The translations under genes and the position numbers were made by a program. From Luteitalea pratensis (GTDB taxonomy: Bacteria; Acidobacteriota; Vicinamibacteria; Vicinamibacterales; Vicinamibacteraceae): DNA of 64,000 nt. Positions 47,965-56,324 of the stretch are shown piece by piece (the first letter of the stretch is position 1; each line of letters begins with the position of its first letter). Location: contig NZ_CP015136.1 of NCBI RefSeq assembly GCF_001618865.1, positions 7,041,001-7,105,000 of the forward strand, given 5' to 3'. A model generated the notes under the pieces. It was not told where the DNA came from. It worked only from the letters and a program-made list of their open reading frames with translations, and did not search any database.

Positions 47965-48972
47965 TCATGCGCGTCGCGCCAGCGCCTGGGCCGGGTTGGT
48001 CACGAGCAGCTGTGTCACGGCGGCCTCGTTGAGCGCCGCCCTGATGGCGGGCACGAAGCGCCGGAACACGGTGTCGAAGGGACGGAACGTACCGCCTCCC
48101 TCCTCACCCACGTGATACCACCCCGCGTCATGCGACACGAGCACGCGACCCAGGTGGCCCGCGTCGGCCATCATCTTCACGAGCTGGACGTGACGGTCGA
48201 CCGAGTCGGGGCCGATGCCGTCGAACTCGACCCAGGCGCCCCGTTCCGCCGCCCTCTTCAAGGATGCGTCGTCACCTTCGTTGTGCGCGTGCACCCAGAT
48301 GAATGCCCCGGCCGCGACGCCCTGTGCGTCGAGCACATCGAGCGACTGGTGGGCCGCGGTACCGTCGACCGTGTGCGAGGCGATCGGCAGGCCGGTCGCC
48401 CTGTGCGCGATCGCGGCCGCTTCGACGAGCTTCCGATCGATATCGGACAGCCCACCGGGATCGACGCCGATCTTCATGATTCCCGGCAGGATGTCGGTGC
48501 CATCGATGCCGCGGCGCTGCTCGTTGATCCAGCGCTGCGCCAGGTCGCGCGCCGATTCCTTGAATGCATGCGCCGGCAGGTGCTTGTCTCGGGCGGCGCC
48601 GTAGTAACCGGTGTTGGCGATGATCCGCAGTCCGGACGCCTGCGACAGCCGCTGGAGCAACGCCGCGTTGCGACCGAGGAACGCCGGCGTGCATTCGACA
48701 AGCGTCCGGCAGCCGAGATCGTGCGCCTCCTTGAGGTGCGGCAGCGCCACGCGGACCACCTCGTCGGCATCGTAACGGCTTCGGCTGACCTTGCCGGCGC
48801 CGATGAAATCCACCATCAGGTGCTCGTGCATCAGCACCATGCCGAGGTCACGCACGGCGACCTCACCAGTGACGGTAGCCACGCGACCGTCCTGCGCGAG
48901 CAGTGTCAACGGTACGACTCCCAAGGCCGCCAGGGAGCCCAGGAACTCGCGACGATCGTGCATGGGGGACAT
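47965..48972 (-). CDS. phosphotriesterase-family amidohydrolase, exported
   Basis: A 335-residue TIM-barrel metal hydrolase. The N-terminus has a twin-arginine-like DRREFLGSLAALGVVPLTLL. Metal ligands of the PTE family are visible: HEH in MVLMHEHLMVDF, the histidine of IASHTVDG, the VHAHNEGD region and VLVSHDAGWY. The bridging lysine position falls in PGIMKIGVDPGG. Natural substrates of PTE-like proteins are usually lactones or phosphoesters; this one cannot be assigned. Start may be the ATG at 48972 or at 48963. A heptamer array begins exactly at the 5' end. Confidence 0.9.
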   Translation of the reverse strand: MSPMHDRREFLGSLAALGVVPLTLLAQDGRVATVTGEVAVRDLGMVLMHEHLMVDFIGAGKVSRSRYDADEVVRVALPHLKEAHDLGCRTLVECTPAFLGRNAALLQRLSQASGLRIIANTGYYGAARDKHLPAHAFKESARDLAQRWINEQRRGIDGTDILPGIMKIGVDPGGLSDIDRKLVEAAAIAHRATGLPIASHTVDGTAAHQSLDVLDAQGVAAGAFIWVHAHNEGDDASLKRAAERGAWVEFDGIGPDSVDRHVQLVKMMADAGHLGRVLVSHDAGWYHVGEEGGGTFRPFDTVFRRFVPAIRAALNEAAVTQLLVTNPAQALARRA

Positions 48973-49006
48973 GATGCCTAATGCCTGATGCCTGATGCCT
49001 CATGTT
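48972..49006 (+). repeat. heptamer array TRATGCC upstream of phosphotriesterase gene
   Basis: Units TGATGCC, TAATGCC, TGATGCC, TGATGCC, TCATGTT at period 7. It is the same family as 13095-13156 and 62208-62256, here located at a start codon on the minus strand rather than after a stop. Confidence 0.88.
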
Positions 49007-49007
49007 T

Positions 49008-49033
49008 GGCCGCGCTCGGAGAGCGGGCCCTAC
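49008..49033 (-). repeat. REP hairpin with GTAG foot
   Basis: GGCCGCGCTC, loop GGA, GAGCGGGCCC, then TAC. Almost identical to 37768-37794. It is one half of a pair with the plus-oriented REP at 49057. Confidence 0.8.
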
Positions 49034-49056
49034 CTCCGAGGCTTCGCGAGCGAGGT

Positions 49057-49080
49057 GTAGGCGTCGAGCTTGCTCGACGC
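49057..49080 (+). repeat. REP hairpin with GTAG foot (GTCGAGC stem type)
   Basis: GTAG, then GCGTCGAGC, loop TT, GCTCGACGC, 9 bp perfect. Its stem recurs inverted at 54206-54229. It sits directly upstream of the hydrolase gene. Confidence 0.84.
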
Positions 49081-49124
49081 TCGCGATGGCCCAGCTGGTA
49101 CGGCCGGACCTCTACAATACGGAG

Positions 49125-49793
49125 ATGGACGCGTTCACGATTGAGGCACCCGCCGGTGGTATCCGCGCGACGCTCTACGAGTCAGCCCAGCCACGACGCA
49201 CCCTGGTGCTCGCGCATGGCGCCGGCGCCGGCCAGGGCCACCCCTGGATGCGGGCCCGGGCGGGCGATCTCGCCGACCGCGGCATTCGCGTCGTGACGTT
49301 CGACTTTCCTTACATCACAGCCGGCCGACGGATGCCGGACCGCACGGCCATCCTGCTCGACACATGGCGTCACGTGGTCGAGCACGCCGGACACCGATGG
49401 GCCGAGGCGCCGCTCGCCATTGGTGGCAAGTCGATGGGTGGGCGCATGGCCACGATGCTGCTGGGCGAGCCGGACGCACCCGCGACCATCAGGGGATGCG
49501 TGGCCCTCGGCTATCCCTTGCACCCACCCGGCAAGCCTGAGCAACTGCGCGTGGCGCACCTCGGCGGCATCCGCGTGCCCCTGCTCGTGGTGCAAGGCGA
49601 ACGGGATCCCTTCGGTGGGCCCGATGACATCCGGCAGGCATTCGCCGCGGCCGGAGCCCGTGTCGAGGTAATCGACGTGCCCCATGGCGGCCACGGTTTC
49701 GAAGTGCGGGCCAAGGACAGCCGGCAGGCTGACGTCCATGCCCGTGTCGCGGACACCGTGGCAAGGTGGCTTGATACACTTTCCCCGCTGTAG
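49125..49793 (+). CDS. alpha/beta hydrolase of the KANL3/Tex30 type
   Basis: A 222-residue small hydrolase. The ATG at 49125 is preferred because the upstream ATG at 49086 would read through the REP-bearing region; no strong ribosome site marks either. Motifs: TLVLAHGAGAGQGHPWMRAR (oxyanion), IGGKSMGGRMA (nucleophile S in GKSMGG), LVVQGERDPFG (acid) and PHGGHGF (His). The GAGAGQGHPWM block is typical of a widespread bacterial family without a defined substrate, sometimes called dienelactone-hydrolase-like. The PhoPQ-related gene follows after 24 bp. Confidence 0.87.
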   Translation: MDAFTIEAPAGGIRATLYESAQPRRTLVLAHGAGAGQGHPWMRARAGDLADRGIRVVTFDFPYITAGRRMPDRTAILLDTWRHVVEHAGHRWAEAPLAIGGKSMGGRMATMLLGEPDAPATIRGCVALGYPLHPPGKPEQLRVAHLGGIRVPLLVVQGERDPFGGPDDIRQAFAAAGARVEVIDVPHGGHGFEVRAKDSRQADVHARVADTVARWLDTLSPL

Positions 49794-49817
49794 ACAATCG
49801 AAAGGGACCTCTCTCGC

Positions 49818-51248
49818 ATGTTCATCCGTCTGCTGCCGGTCGCCCTGGCCGGGTTGCTCGCTGTCGGCACGTCTGCACTGGCGCAACCACTCCGCGTTCC
49901 CGCCTCGGCTCGGTCCGCGACGGCTCTCGATCGCTACGTCTCGACGCCCGACCCGGCCTACAAGTGGTCGGTCGTCAGCACCCGCCAGGAGGGGACGCTG
50001 ACTGTCACCACGCTCGAGATGACGTCGCAGACGTGGCGGACGGCAGACGAGGTCGATCGGACGGAGTGGAAGCATTACCTGACGGTGATCAGGCCGGAGA
50101 CGATCGAAAGCGACACGTCGCTGCTGTACATCGCCGGCGGCGGCAACGACCGCGCCACGCTTCCGAAGACCGACGCCATGCTGGCGGCCATTGCCTCCGG
50201 TACGAAAACGATCGTCACCGAGCTGCGGATGATCCCGAATCAGCCGCTGACGTTCTTCAAGGACGGCGTCGCGCGCAAGGAGGACGACCTCATCGCTTAT
50301 GGCTGGCGCAAGTACCTCGATGGCGGTGACGACCAGTGGCTCGCACGCTTTCCGATGACCAAGGCTGCCGTCCGCGCCATGGACACGGTACAGGCGTTCG
50401 CGCAGTCGCCCGAGGGCGGCCGGCGTGCGATCACGAAGTTCGTCGTCTCCGGCGGTTCCAAGCGCGGCTGGACGACGTGGACGACCGCGGCGGTCGACAG
50501 CCGCGTCGTCGCGATCATGCCGGCGGTGATCGACGTCCTCAACCTGAAGCCGTCGATGATCCATCACTATCGCGCCTACGGCTTCTGGGCGCCGGCGGTC
50601 AGTGAGTACGTGACCCACGGGGTGATGGATCGCATGGGCGATCCGCGCTTCGACAAGCTGCTCGCGCTGGTCGAGCCGTACTCGTATCGCGATCGTCTGG
50701 CCACCATACCGAAGTTCATCATCAACGCCAGCGGCGACCAGTTCTTCCTGCCCGATTCCTGGCAGTTCTACTTCGACGATCTGAAGGGCGAGAAGTACCT
50801 GCGCTACGTGCCCAACGCCGACCACTCTCTCAAGGACACCAACGCGCCGACCAGCCTGTTGGCCTTCTATGGCGCGATCGTCAAGGGAGTGGCGCGCCCG
50901 AAGTTCGACTGGTCAGCCGACAAGGACGGCACGCTCGTGATCCGCCCGGAGACGAAACCGCGGCAGGTGACGTTCTGGCAGGCAACCAACCCCGAGGCGC
51001 GTGACTTCCGTATCGAGACTCTCGGGCCGGTGTGGAAGGGCACCGAGGTGCAGCCTGATGCGCAGGGCGTCTATCGCGCCAGGGTCACGAAGCCCGTGAA
51101 GGGCTTTACCGCCGGTTTCCTGGAGGTGGAGTTCGACTACGGCGGCCCGGCCCTGCTGACCTTTTCGACGGGTGTCCGGGTGATGCCAGACATCCTTCCA
51201 TTCGCTGCGCCGCGGCCAGGTCAGCCAGCAGCGCCGTCACAGCCCTGA
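49818..51248 (+). CDS. PhoPQ-activated pathogenicity-related family protein (PqaA-like)
   Basis: A 476-residue secreted protein (signal LPVALAGLLAVGTSALA before QPL). It contains the family's alpha/beta-hydrolase-like core: SLLYIAGGGNDR, the nucleophile-like VVSGGSKRGWTTW, FIINASGDQFFLPDSWQFYF (acid-region) and YVPNADHSLK (histidine). A beta-sandwich tail (about 360-476) ends the protein. PqaA of Salmonella is PhoPQ-activated and linked to peptide resistance, but most members, including this one, have no tested role. AGGGACC lies about 10 bases upstream of the ATG. Confidence 0.9.
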   Translation: MFIRLLPVALAGLLAVGTSALAQPLRVPASARSATALDRYVSTPDPAYKWSVVSTRQEGTLTVTTLEMTSQTWRTADEVDRTEWKHYLTVIRPETIESDTSLLYIAGGGNDRATLPKTDAMLAAIASGTKTIVTELRMIPNQPLTFFKDGVARKEDDLIAYGWRKYLDGGDDQWLARFPMTKAAVRAMDTVQAFAQSPEGGRRAITKFVVSGGSKRGWTTWTTAAVDSRVVAIMPAVIDVLNLKPSMIHHYRAYGFWAPAVSEYVTHGVMDRMGDPRFDKLLALVEPYSYRDRLATIPKFIINASGDQFFLPDSWQFYFDDLKGEKYLRYVPNADHSLKDTNAPTSLLAFYGAIVKGVARPKFDWSADKDGTLVIRPETKPRQVTFWQATNPEARDFRIETLGPVWKGTEVQPDAQGVYRARVTKPVKGFTAGFLEVEFDYGGPALLTFSTGVRVMPDILPFAAPRPGQPAAPSQP

Positions 51249-51262
51249 TTGATGCGCCCCTG

Positions 51263-54121
51263 ATGACGCCGACGACGACCAGTCGCCCCCGCGCCCTGTT
51301 ACGTGTAGCCGTCGCTGCGCTCGGGGTGTGGCTGGCCGTGGTCGCGGCCCTGAATCTCTTCATCGTCGGCCGCGCCGCGACCGACGAGAACGTGTTCATC
51401 GATCCGCTCTCGTACCTCTACGTCGTCGAGCACGTGGAGGGACAACTGGGCACGCCGCGTTCGCTCGGGCCGCAAGCGCCGTTCGTGCCGCGGCAGGCCG
51501 ACGCTGGCGACGCCATCGCGCCCGGCGACGTGGTCATGGAGATCGAGGGCGAGCGCCTGCTGGGCCCGGCGGAAGCTCGCGCGCGTGTTGCCGGCAAGCC
51601 CACCGTCGAGGTCCTGGTGTTCCGCGCCCGCAAGGACCAGGTCCTTTCGGTTGTCCTGCCGGCGCCGGCGCTCATCGACGCACTCCGATCGATCGACAAG
51701 ACGGTGCTGGTCGTGCAGGTTACGCCGGGTGGCGCGTCCGATCGCGCGGGCATGCTGCCCGGCGACATCATCACGCGGATCAACGGCGAGGGGTTCTCGG
51801 GCGCACTCGATGCCGACCGCATCATGCGGACGTCGCAGGTCGGCCGCGTCAGCGCCTACGACGTGCTCCGCGACGGCGAGTCGGTCACGCTCGAAGTCCG
51901 GCTGTCGGCGTTCGGCATCGGCATCGCCGCGCTGATCCTGTTCCTCGTCGGCGGGCTCTACATCGTCAGCGGCACGCTGCTGGCCACGTTCCGCGCGCAC
52001 ATCAAGGCTGCCTACTACCTCGGCCTCGGGTGGATGGGCATGGGATTCACGATCGCGGTGCTGACGCGACCGCGACGCACGCTGCCGACCTGGTACGTGC
52101 TCACCTCGGACGTGACCCTGGCGATTTGCGCCACACTCGGCGTCGCGTTCTGGCTGCACTCGATGAAGTACTTCCCGCGGGAGCGTCCGGGGCTGGTGGC
52201 GCGCCGATGGGCGATCTTCGGCGCGTACGCCCTTGCGCTGGCGCTCGCGGGGGCGAGCCTCGCGATCACGTGGACGGCGCCGTTCAACATCGACTTCCTG
52301 TTCTACCGCGGCACGGTGATCATGCTGGCGTATGCCACGGTCGCGACCATGCGCACGCGGCGGACGTACAGTGCGGAGGATCGGCAGATCTCGCGTGCGA
52401 CGTCGGCGATGACGGGGATTGCGGTGGGCTTCACCCTCGCCACGGTGGCAGTGTCCCTGCTGGTCCGGCGCCCCAACGCGGCCGGTATCGGGGCGCCGAT
52501 CATCCAGATCTTCAGGGCGCTGCTCTACCTCGGTGTGCTCGTGGTGCACCTGCTGGTGATCGGCCGCTACCGTCTGCTCGAGCTCGATCTCCGCATCCGC
52601 CGCAACGTGCAGTACCTACTGGTCAGCTCCGCGTGGACAACGCTCATCGTCGGCGCCGGCCTGCTGTTCTGGTGGTGGATGATGCACCTGCAGCTGCCGC
52701 TGCCCAACATCCGGCTGACGAGCGACGCACTCGAGGTTTTGCCGACGCCAGTCGACGCCTCGCGCCGCGCCGTGATCGAGAAGGGCGTGCTCATCGCCGC
52801 AGCCGTCGTCTTCGCGTACGGCTTTCGGGCGCTGCTCAAGCGCGGTCACAGGTTCCTTGCCGAGCAGTACTACCAAGAGGGGTACGACTACCGTCGCGCC
52901 ACACGTGAGTTCAGCGAGGTCATGGGGCCCCGCATGGACCTCGACGGCCTGGCCGACGGCCTGCTGACGGTCATCGACAGGCTCATGCCCGTCAAGCGTG
53001 CCGGCGTGGTGTTCGTGCAGGGCGACCGCCTGGTCAGCTCGAAGCGCTCGATCGGCTTTGACACCAGCGAGTGGGACGTCTTCTGCACGGGATGCGTGGA
53101 GGATGCCGTCGGTGTGCTGCGGGCCTCGCGTGGCGCGGAGATGGATACCGAGTACGCACCGCCTCGCCTGCGGCTCGCGCTGCGACGCGCACAGATCCAT
53201 CATCTCTACCCGATCGGCGGCCACAACGAGTTGCGCGGCGTGGTCTTCATCGGCGAAAAGCTGTCGGAAGCGGCGTACACGGCCGACGATTTCGCATTCC
53301 TCGGCGTGATCGCCGGGCAGGCCGCGCTCCTCGTGGAGAACGCGTTCCTCTACGAGAACCTCGCTGCCCAGGAACGAGTACGCCAGGAACTGGCGATCGC
53401 CAGGCGCATCCAGCTCGAGTCGCTGCCACAGCGGCCGCCGCGCGTCCAGGGGCTCGAGGTGTATGGCGTGTCGGTGCCGGCGCAGGAGGTCGGTGGCGAC
53501 TACTTCGACTACCTCGACGGCAACGACGGACACCTGGCCGTGATGATCGGCGACGTCAGTGGCAAGGGCACGTCCGCAGCCCTGTACATGTCGAAGCTCC
53601 AAGGAATCGTGCGCTCGCTGCACGGCTTCGATCTGGCGCCAAAGCAGCTGTTCGTGCGGACCAACGACCTGCTCGGCCGCGACATGGAGCGGCGCTCGTT
53701 CGTGACCGTACTCGGCGCGTTCTTCGATAGTCGTGCGCGCACGCTGACGGTCGCGCGCGGCGGGCACCTGCCGCTCTACCAGTGGGTGGCCGCGACAGGA
53801 GCGGTGCGGCGCTGGCTGCCGCGCGGGCTGGGACTCGGGCTCACCGCCAGCGAGCTCTTCACCAGCGAACTCGAGGAACTGCCCCTCACCTACGCGCAGG
53901 GGGACGTCTTCCTTTTCGTCACCGACGGCATCACCGAGGCGCACGGCATGGACCGCGAGGAGTTCGGCGAGGCACGCCTCATCACGCTGTTCACGACGCT
54001 GGCCACCACCCGGACGCCGGTCTCCGGCATCGTCAGCGCTGTCAACGCCGCGGCCGCCGAGCATGCGGCCGGGGCACCCCAGGCCGACGACCAGACCGTC
54101 ATCGCGGTCAGGGCGGTCTAG
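51263..54121 (+). CDS. multi-domain PP2C (SpoIIE-type) phosphatase with PDZ, membrane and GAF domains
   Basis: A 952-residue signalling phosphatase. TM1 (VAVAALGVWLAVVAALNLFI) is followed by an extracytoplasmic PDZ-like domain (about 70-215; TPGGASDRAGMLPGDIITRI). Then come seven or so membrane helices (about 220-435), a further pair near 455-520, and a GAF-like domain (about 545-700; YPIGGHNELRGVVFIGEKLS). The PPM/SpoIIE domain is C-terminal (about 715-950): VGGDYFDYLDGNDGHLAVMI, GDVSGKGTSAALYMSKLQG, ARGGHLPLY and LFVTDGITEAHG with metal-binding Asp residues. It would dephosphorylate a Ser/Thr target such as an anti-sigma antagonist. No partner-switch genes lie adjacent. Confidence 0.92.
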   Translation: MTPTTTSRPRALLRVAVAALGVWLAVVAALNLFIVGRAATDENVFIDPLSYLYVVEHVEGQLGTPRSLGPQAPFVPRQADAGDAIAPGDVVMEIEGERLLGPAEARARVAGKPTVEVLVFRARKDQVLSVVLPAPALIDALRSIDKTVLVVQVTPGGASDRAGMLPGDIITRINGEGFSGALDADRIMRTSQVGRVSAYDVLRDGESVTLEVRLSAFGIGIAALILFLVGGLYIVSGTLLATFRAHIKAAYYLGLGWMGMGFTIAVLTRPRRTLPTWYVLTSDVTLAICATLGVAFWLHSMKYFPRERPGLVARRWAIFGAYALALALAGASLAITWTAPFNIDFLFYRGTVIMLAYATVATMRTRRTYSAEDRQISRATSAMTGIAVGFTLATVAVSLLVRRPNAAGIGAPIIQIFRALLYLGVLVVHLLVIGRYRLLELDLRIRRNVQYLLVSSAWTTLIVGAGLLFWWWMMHLQLPLPNIRLTSDALEVLPTPVDASRRAVIEKGVLIAAAVVFAYGFRALLKRGHRFLAEQYYQEGYDYRRATREFSEVMGPRMDLDGLADGLLTVIDRLMPVKRAGVVFVQGDRLVSSKRSIGFDTSEWDVFCTGCVEDAVGVLRASRGAEMDTEYAPPRLRLALRRAQIHHLYPIGGHNELRGVVFIGEKLSEAAYTADDFAFLGVIAGQAALLVENAFLYENLAAQERVRQELAIARRIQLESLPQRPPRVQGLEVYGVSVPAQEVGGDYFDYLDGNDGHLAVMIGDVSGKGTSAALYMSKLQGIVRSLHGFDLAPKQLFVRTNDLLGRDMERRSFVTVLGAFFDSRARTLTVARGGHLPLYQWVAATGAVRRWLPRGLGLGLTASELFTSELEELPLTYAQGDVFLFVTDGITEAHGMDREEFGEARLITLFTTLATTRTPVSGIVSAVNAAAAEHAAGAPQADDQTVIAVRAV

Positions 54122-54165
54122 CGGCTTCGCTGACGGCCGTCGGCCTCCGGTTTTCGCGGTTGGAC

Positions 54166-54189
54166 GTAGCGGTCGACCTTGGTCGACCG
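54166..54189 (+). repeat. REP hairpin with GTAG foot
   Basis: GTAG, CGGTCGACC, loop TT, GGTCGACCG, 9 bp perfect. It is the plus-oriented partner of the inverted REP at 54206, 16 bp away, as in paired REP (BIME) units. Confidence 0.83.
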
Positions 54190-54205
54190 TCGTCCGCAGG
54201 CGGGA

Positions 54206-54229
54206 GCGTCGAGCAAGCTCGACGCCTAC
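54206..54229 (-). repeat. REP hairpin with GTAG foot, inverted
   Basis: GCGTCGAGC, loop AA, GCTCGACGC, then CTAC. It has the same stem as 49057-49080 in reverse orientation. Confidence 0.83.
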
Positions 54230-54272
54230 GGGGCTTCGATGGCGGCCTTCGGCGATGTAGGCGTCGGACTCC

Positions 54273-54369
54273 AACGATATTCGCGCCTACGGCCTACGGC
54301 CTGCAGCCTACCTGAAGCGGATATCGTGACTACCAGTGGCGCAGGTGCCATGGATCACTTGTCCGACGC
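54273..54369 (+). repeat. composite dispersed element, copy 2
   Basis: Aligns without gaps to 4931-5027. The heptamer core is GCCTACG, GCCTACG, GCCTGCA, GCCTACC (54285-54312), and the distal part ends GGTGCCATGGATCACTTGTC. Its left border overlaps the inverted GTAGGCG/CGCCTAC pair. Confidence 0.8.
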
Positions 54370-54473
54370 TCAGTGATGGCGACCGCTTCGTCACGCGGCT
54401 TCGCTGACTGGCCGTCGGGCTTCGGGATTCGGACTGGACATCGGACCTTCCGCGTTGCCAATCGGTACGCTGC

Positions 54474-54537
54474 ACCCGGTACCCGGTACCCGGCACCCCA
54501 CGCGACTGGGACCTCGGCGTTCGACGTTCAGCGTTCG
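54474..54537. repeat. two heptamer arrays before the femAB-like 3' end
   Basis: ACCCGGT, ACCCGGT, ACCCGGC (54474-54494) and GCGTTCG, ACGTTCA, GCGTTCG (54517-54537). The second is similar to the array at 29915-29942. Confidence 0.75.
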
Positions 54538-54549
54538 TCCCGATTCGCT

Positions 54550-55587
54550 TTACGGTATGTTCCCGATGATGAGCGGACCGATGGTGTTGGCGACCGGCAC
54601 GGGCAGCTTCTTCCAGAGTTCGATGGCCATCGCGAACTTGCCACTGCCGGGACTCTGATCGGGCGGGGCGTCGCGCGAGATGAGCGCGTACTCCCAGTGC
54701 AACGGGACGGGTTCGGCCTTCCACTGCTTCTTGAAGTGGAACGTGCCTTCGCCCGGCGTCGATCGGCCGAAGTCGAAGACGCGTCCCCCTCCGGCGATCA
54801 CCTCGCGCAGCATGTGCCAGTAGAGCAACATGTTGGGATTCATGGTCCGCACCTCGCGCAGCGACGACGCCCACGGCACTTCGACACGGTTCCGGTGGGC
54901 GATCGTCATCGATGCGGCCACGGGCCTGCCCTGGTGTCGCACGACGTGCAGGCGCGCCGCTGGCCCGCAGGCCTTCAGGACGGCAGCGAAGAACCGGGTC
55001 GGGTACACCGGCGTCCCGAGGTCGCGCATGTTGACGCTGAAGACGGCATAGAAGGCGTCGAGCAGTTCGCTGCCGCCCGACTCGCTGGTCAGCTCGCTCT
55101 TCTCCGCCTTGCGAACCATGTTGCGGACCTTGTTGTCGAGCGCGGTCCATTGCGCGTCCGCGGTCTCCTGCAGGCGCAGCAGCATGGTCACCTTGTGCTG
55201 GCGCACCGGTGAGTCGGGCACCTGCCGATCGACGTGGCGCAGTTCGACGTGCGCGGCGCCGCGTTCGCGCGCGAGGCGTGCGGCCTCGGCCAGCAACGGC
55301 GCCGCCGCGTCCGGCGTGGTGGCGAGTACGCCGCCGTAGTTCACGAAGGGCAGCGAGCAGAAGAATTGCCCGAACAGCCGGCTCCTGAACGACACGACCG
55401 GCAGCACGCCGACGACGCGGCCACCGTCGCGGGCTGCCAGGTAGATCGGCTCGTGGCCGAACACCGGACCGAACACGTCACGCCAGTCCCACGCGTGGTA
55501 CGCGGTGGCGTCGGGATGCGTCGCGACGAAGGCGTCCCAATCGGCGCGGCTGGATTCGACAGTGACGGCCAGGGGCATGGTGGTCAT
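54550..55587 (-). CDS. FemAB-family GNAT protein, XrtA/PEP-CTERM-associated type
   Basis: A 345-residue cytoplasmic protein with two GNAT-like halves. It has WDAFVATHPDATAYHAWDWR, VVGVLPVVSFRSRLFGQFFC, SLPFVNYGGVLA, the central ALDNKVRNMVRKAEKSELTS, and C-terminal MLLYWHMLREVIAGGGRVFD with FGRSTPGEGTFHFKKQWKAE. This is the pattern of the FemAB protein that usually sits in exosortase-A (XrtA) exopolysaccharide/PEP-CTERM loci, assumed to add amino acids to a surface polymer. No exosortase, PEP-CTERM protein or EPS gene is in the window. It is isolated between repeat-rich spacers. Confidence 0.87.
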   Translation of the reverse strand: MTTMPLAVTVESSRADWDAFVATHPDATAYHAWDWRDVFGPVFGHEPIYLAARDGGRVVGVLPVVSFRSRLFGQFFCSLPFVNYGGVLATTPDAAAPLLAEAARLARERGAAHVELRHVDRQVPDSPVRQHKVTMLLRLQETADAQWTALDNKVRNMVRKAEKSELTSESGGSELLDAFYAVFSVNMRDLGTPVYPTRFFAAVLKACGPAARLHVVRHQGRPVAASMTIAHRNRVEVPWASSLREVRTMNPNMLLYWHMLREVIAGGGRVFDFGRSTPGEGTFHFKKQWKAEPVPLHWEYALISRDAPPDQSPGSGKFAMAIELWKKLPVPVANTIGPLIIGNIP

Positions 55588-55822
55588 GCGGGCGCGAGCC
55601 CGGAGGAACCGCGGATCCCTGTGACGACGGCGTGGCCCTGGATACGTGCAAGGATGTCGATCATGCTCCTCCCGAGCAACCTCTTAGGCTAGCAGACGGC
55701 CCAGGCACCGACTAACCCGGCACGTCTTCGTTAACCAATCGGCCCGGCCGGCGTTGACCACGACAGAAGCCGGGAAAGGGCAGCCGCACGGCGCGGGCCC
55801 CGCCGGCCAGGGTGAATCGCAC

Positions 55823-56290
55823 ATGAAGGAAATGATTCCCATCATCGGCATTCTCACGGTGTTCGGCTCGGTCAGCTTCTTGACCTGGGTCATCGTCGAC
55901 GCGCTGCGGCGCAAGGCGCAGCTGCGGGTGATGTCGGATTTCCACAACAAGCTCCTGGATCGCATCAACAACGGCAAGGAACTGGCCGAGTTCATGGACA
56001 GTCCGGGCGGTACGAAGTTCATCGACTCGATCAGCACGGAACGCACGCACCCGGCGCAGCGCATCCTGCGCGCCGTCCAGGTCGGCATCGTGCTCTGCGC
56101 GGCGGGTATCGGCTGCCGCGTGGTGGGATGGCAGAGCACGATCATCGAGCGCGAGGCCGCGGAGGGCTTCGTGATCCTGGGAATCATGCTGCTGAGCATT
56201 GGAATCGGCTACCTGGTGTCCGCCGCCGCATCGTTCGGACTGGGCCGCAGCCTCGGGGTCTACTCGACGCCCGGGGAGTCGGCGAGATAG
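55823..56290 (+). CDS. small membrane protein, uncharacterised
   Basis: From the ATG at 55823 (weak GGTGA upstream) the product is 155 residues. An N-terminal helix (MIPIIGILTVFGSVSFLTWVI) is followed by a cytoplasmic stretch with SDFHNKLLDRINNGKELAEF, then two further helices (RAVQVGIVLCAAGIGCRVVG; FVILGIMLLSIGIGYLVSAA). This looks like the DUF6249-type membrane proteins found next to ECF sigma factors, and indeed a sigma factor gene follows 34 bp later. A regulatory or envelope-stress role is possible but unproven. The open frame extends to 55754 but starts without support. Confidence 0.75.
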   Translation: MKEMIPIIGILTVFGSVSFLTWVIVDALRRKAQLRVMSDFHNKLLDRINNGKELAEFMDSPGGTKFIDSISTERTHPAQRILRAVQVGIVLCAAGIGCRVVGWQSTIIEREAAEGFVILGIMLLSIGIGYLVSAAASFGLGRSLGVYSTPGESAR

Positions 56291-56324
56291 GTCACCCCTT
56301 CGTACCGAACTCGAGTGACCTGCC

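Larger units (their letters stand above)
54122..54549. other. repeat-dense 428-bp spacer
   Basis: No gene. In order: a heptamer-like run after the stop (54122-54149), a REP plus (54166-54189) and REP minus (54206-54229), a longer GTAGGCG...CGCCTAC inverted pair (54257-54290), the composite element (54273-54369), then arrays ACCCGGT (54474-54494) and GCGTTCG/ACGTTCA (54517-54537). It separates two converging genes. Confidence 0.75.
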
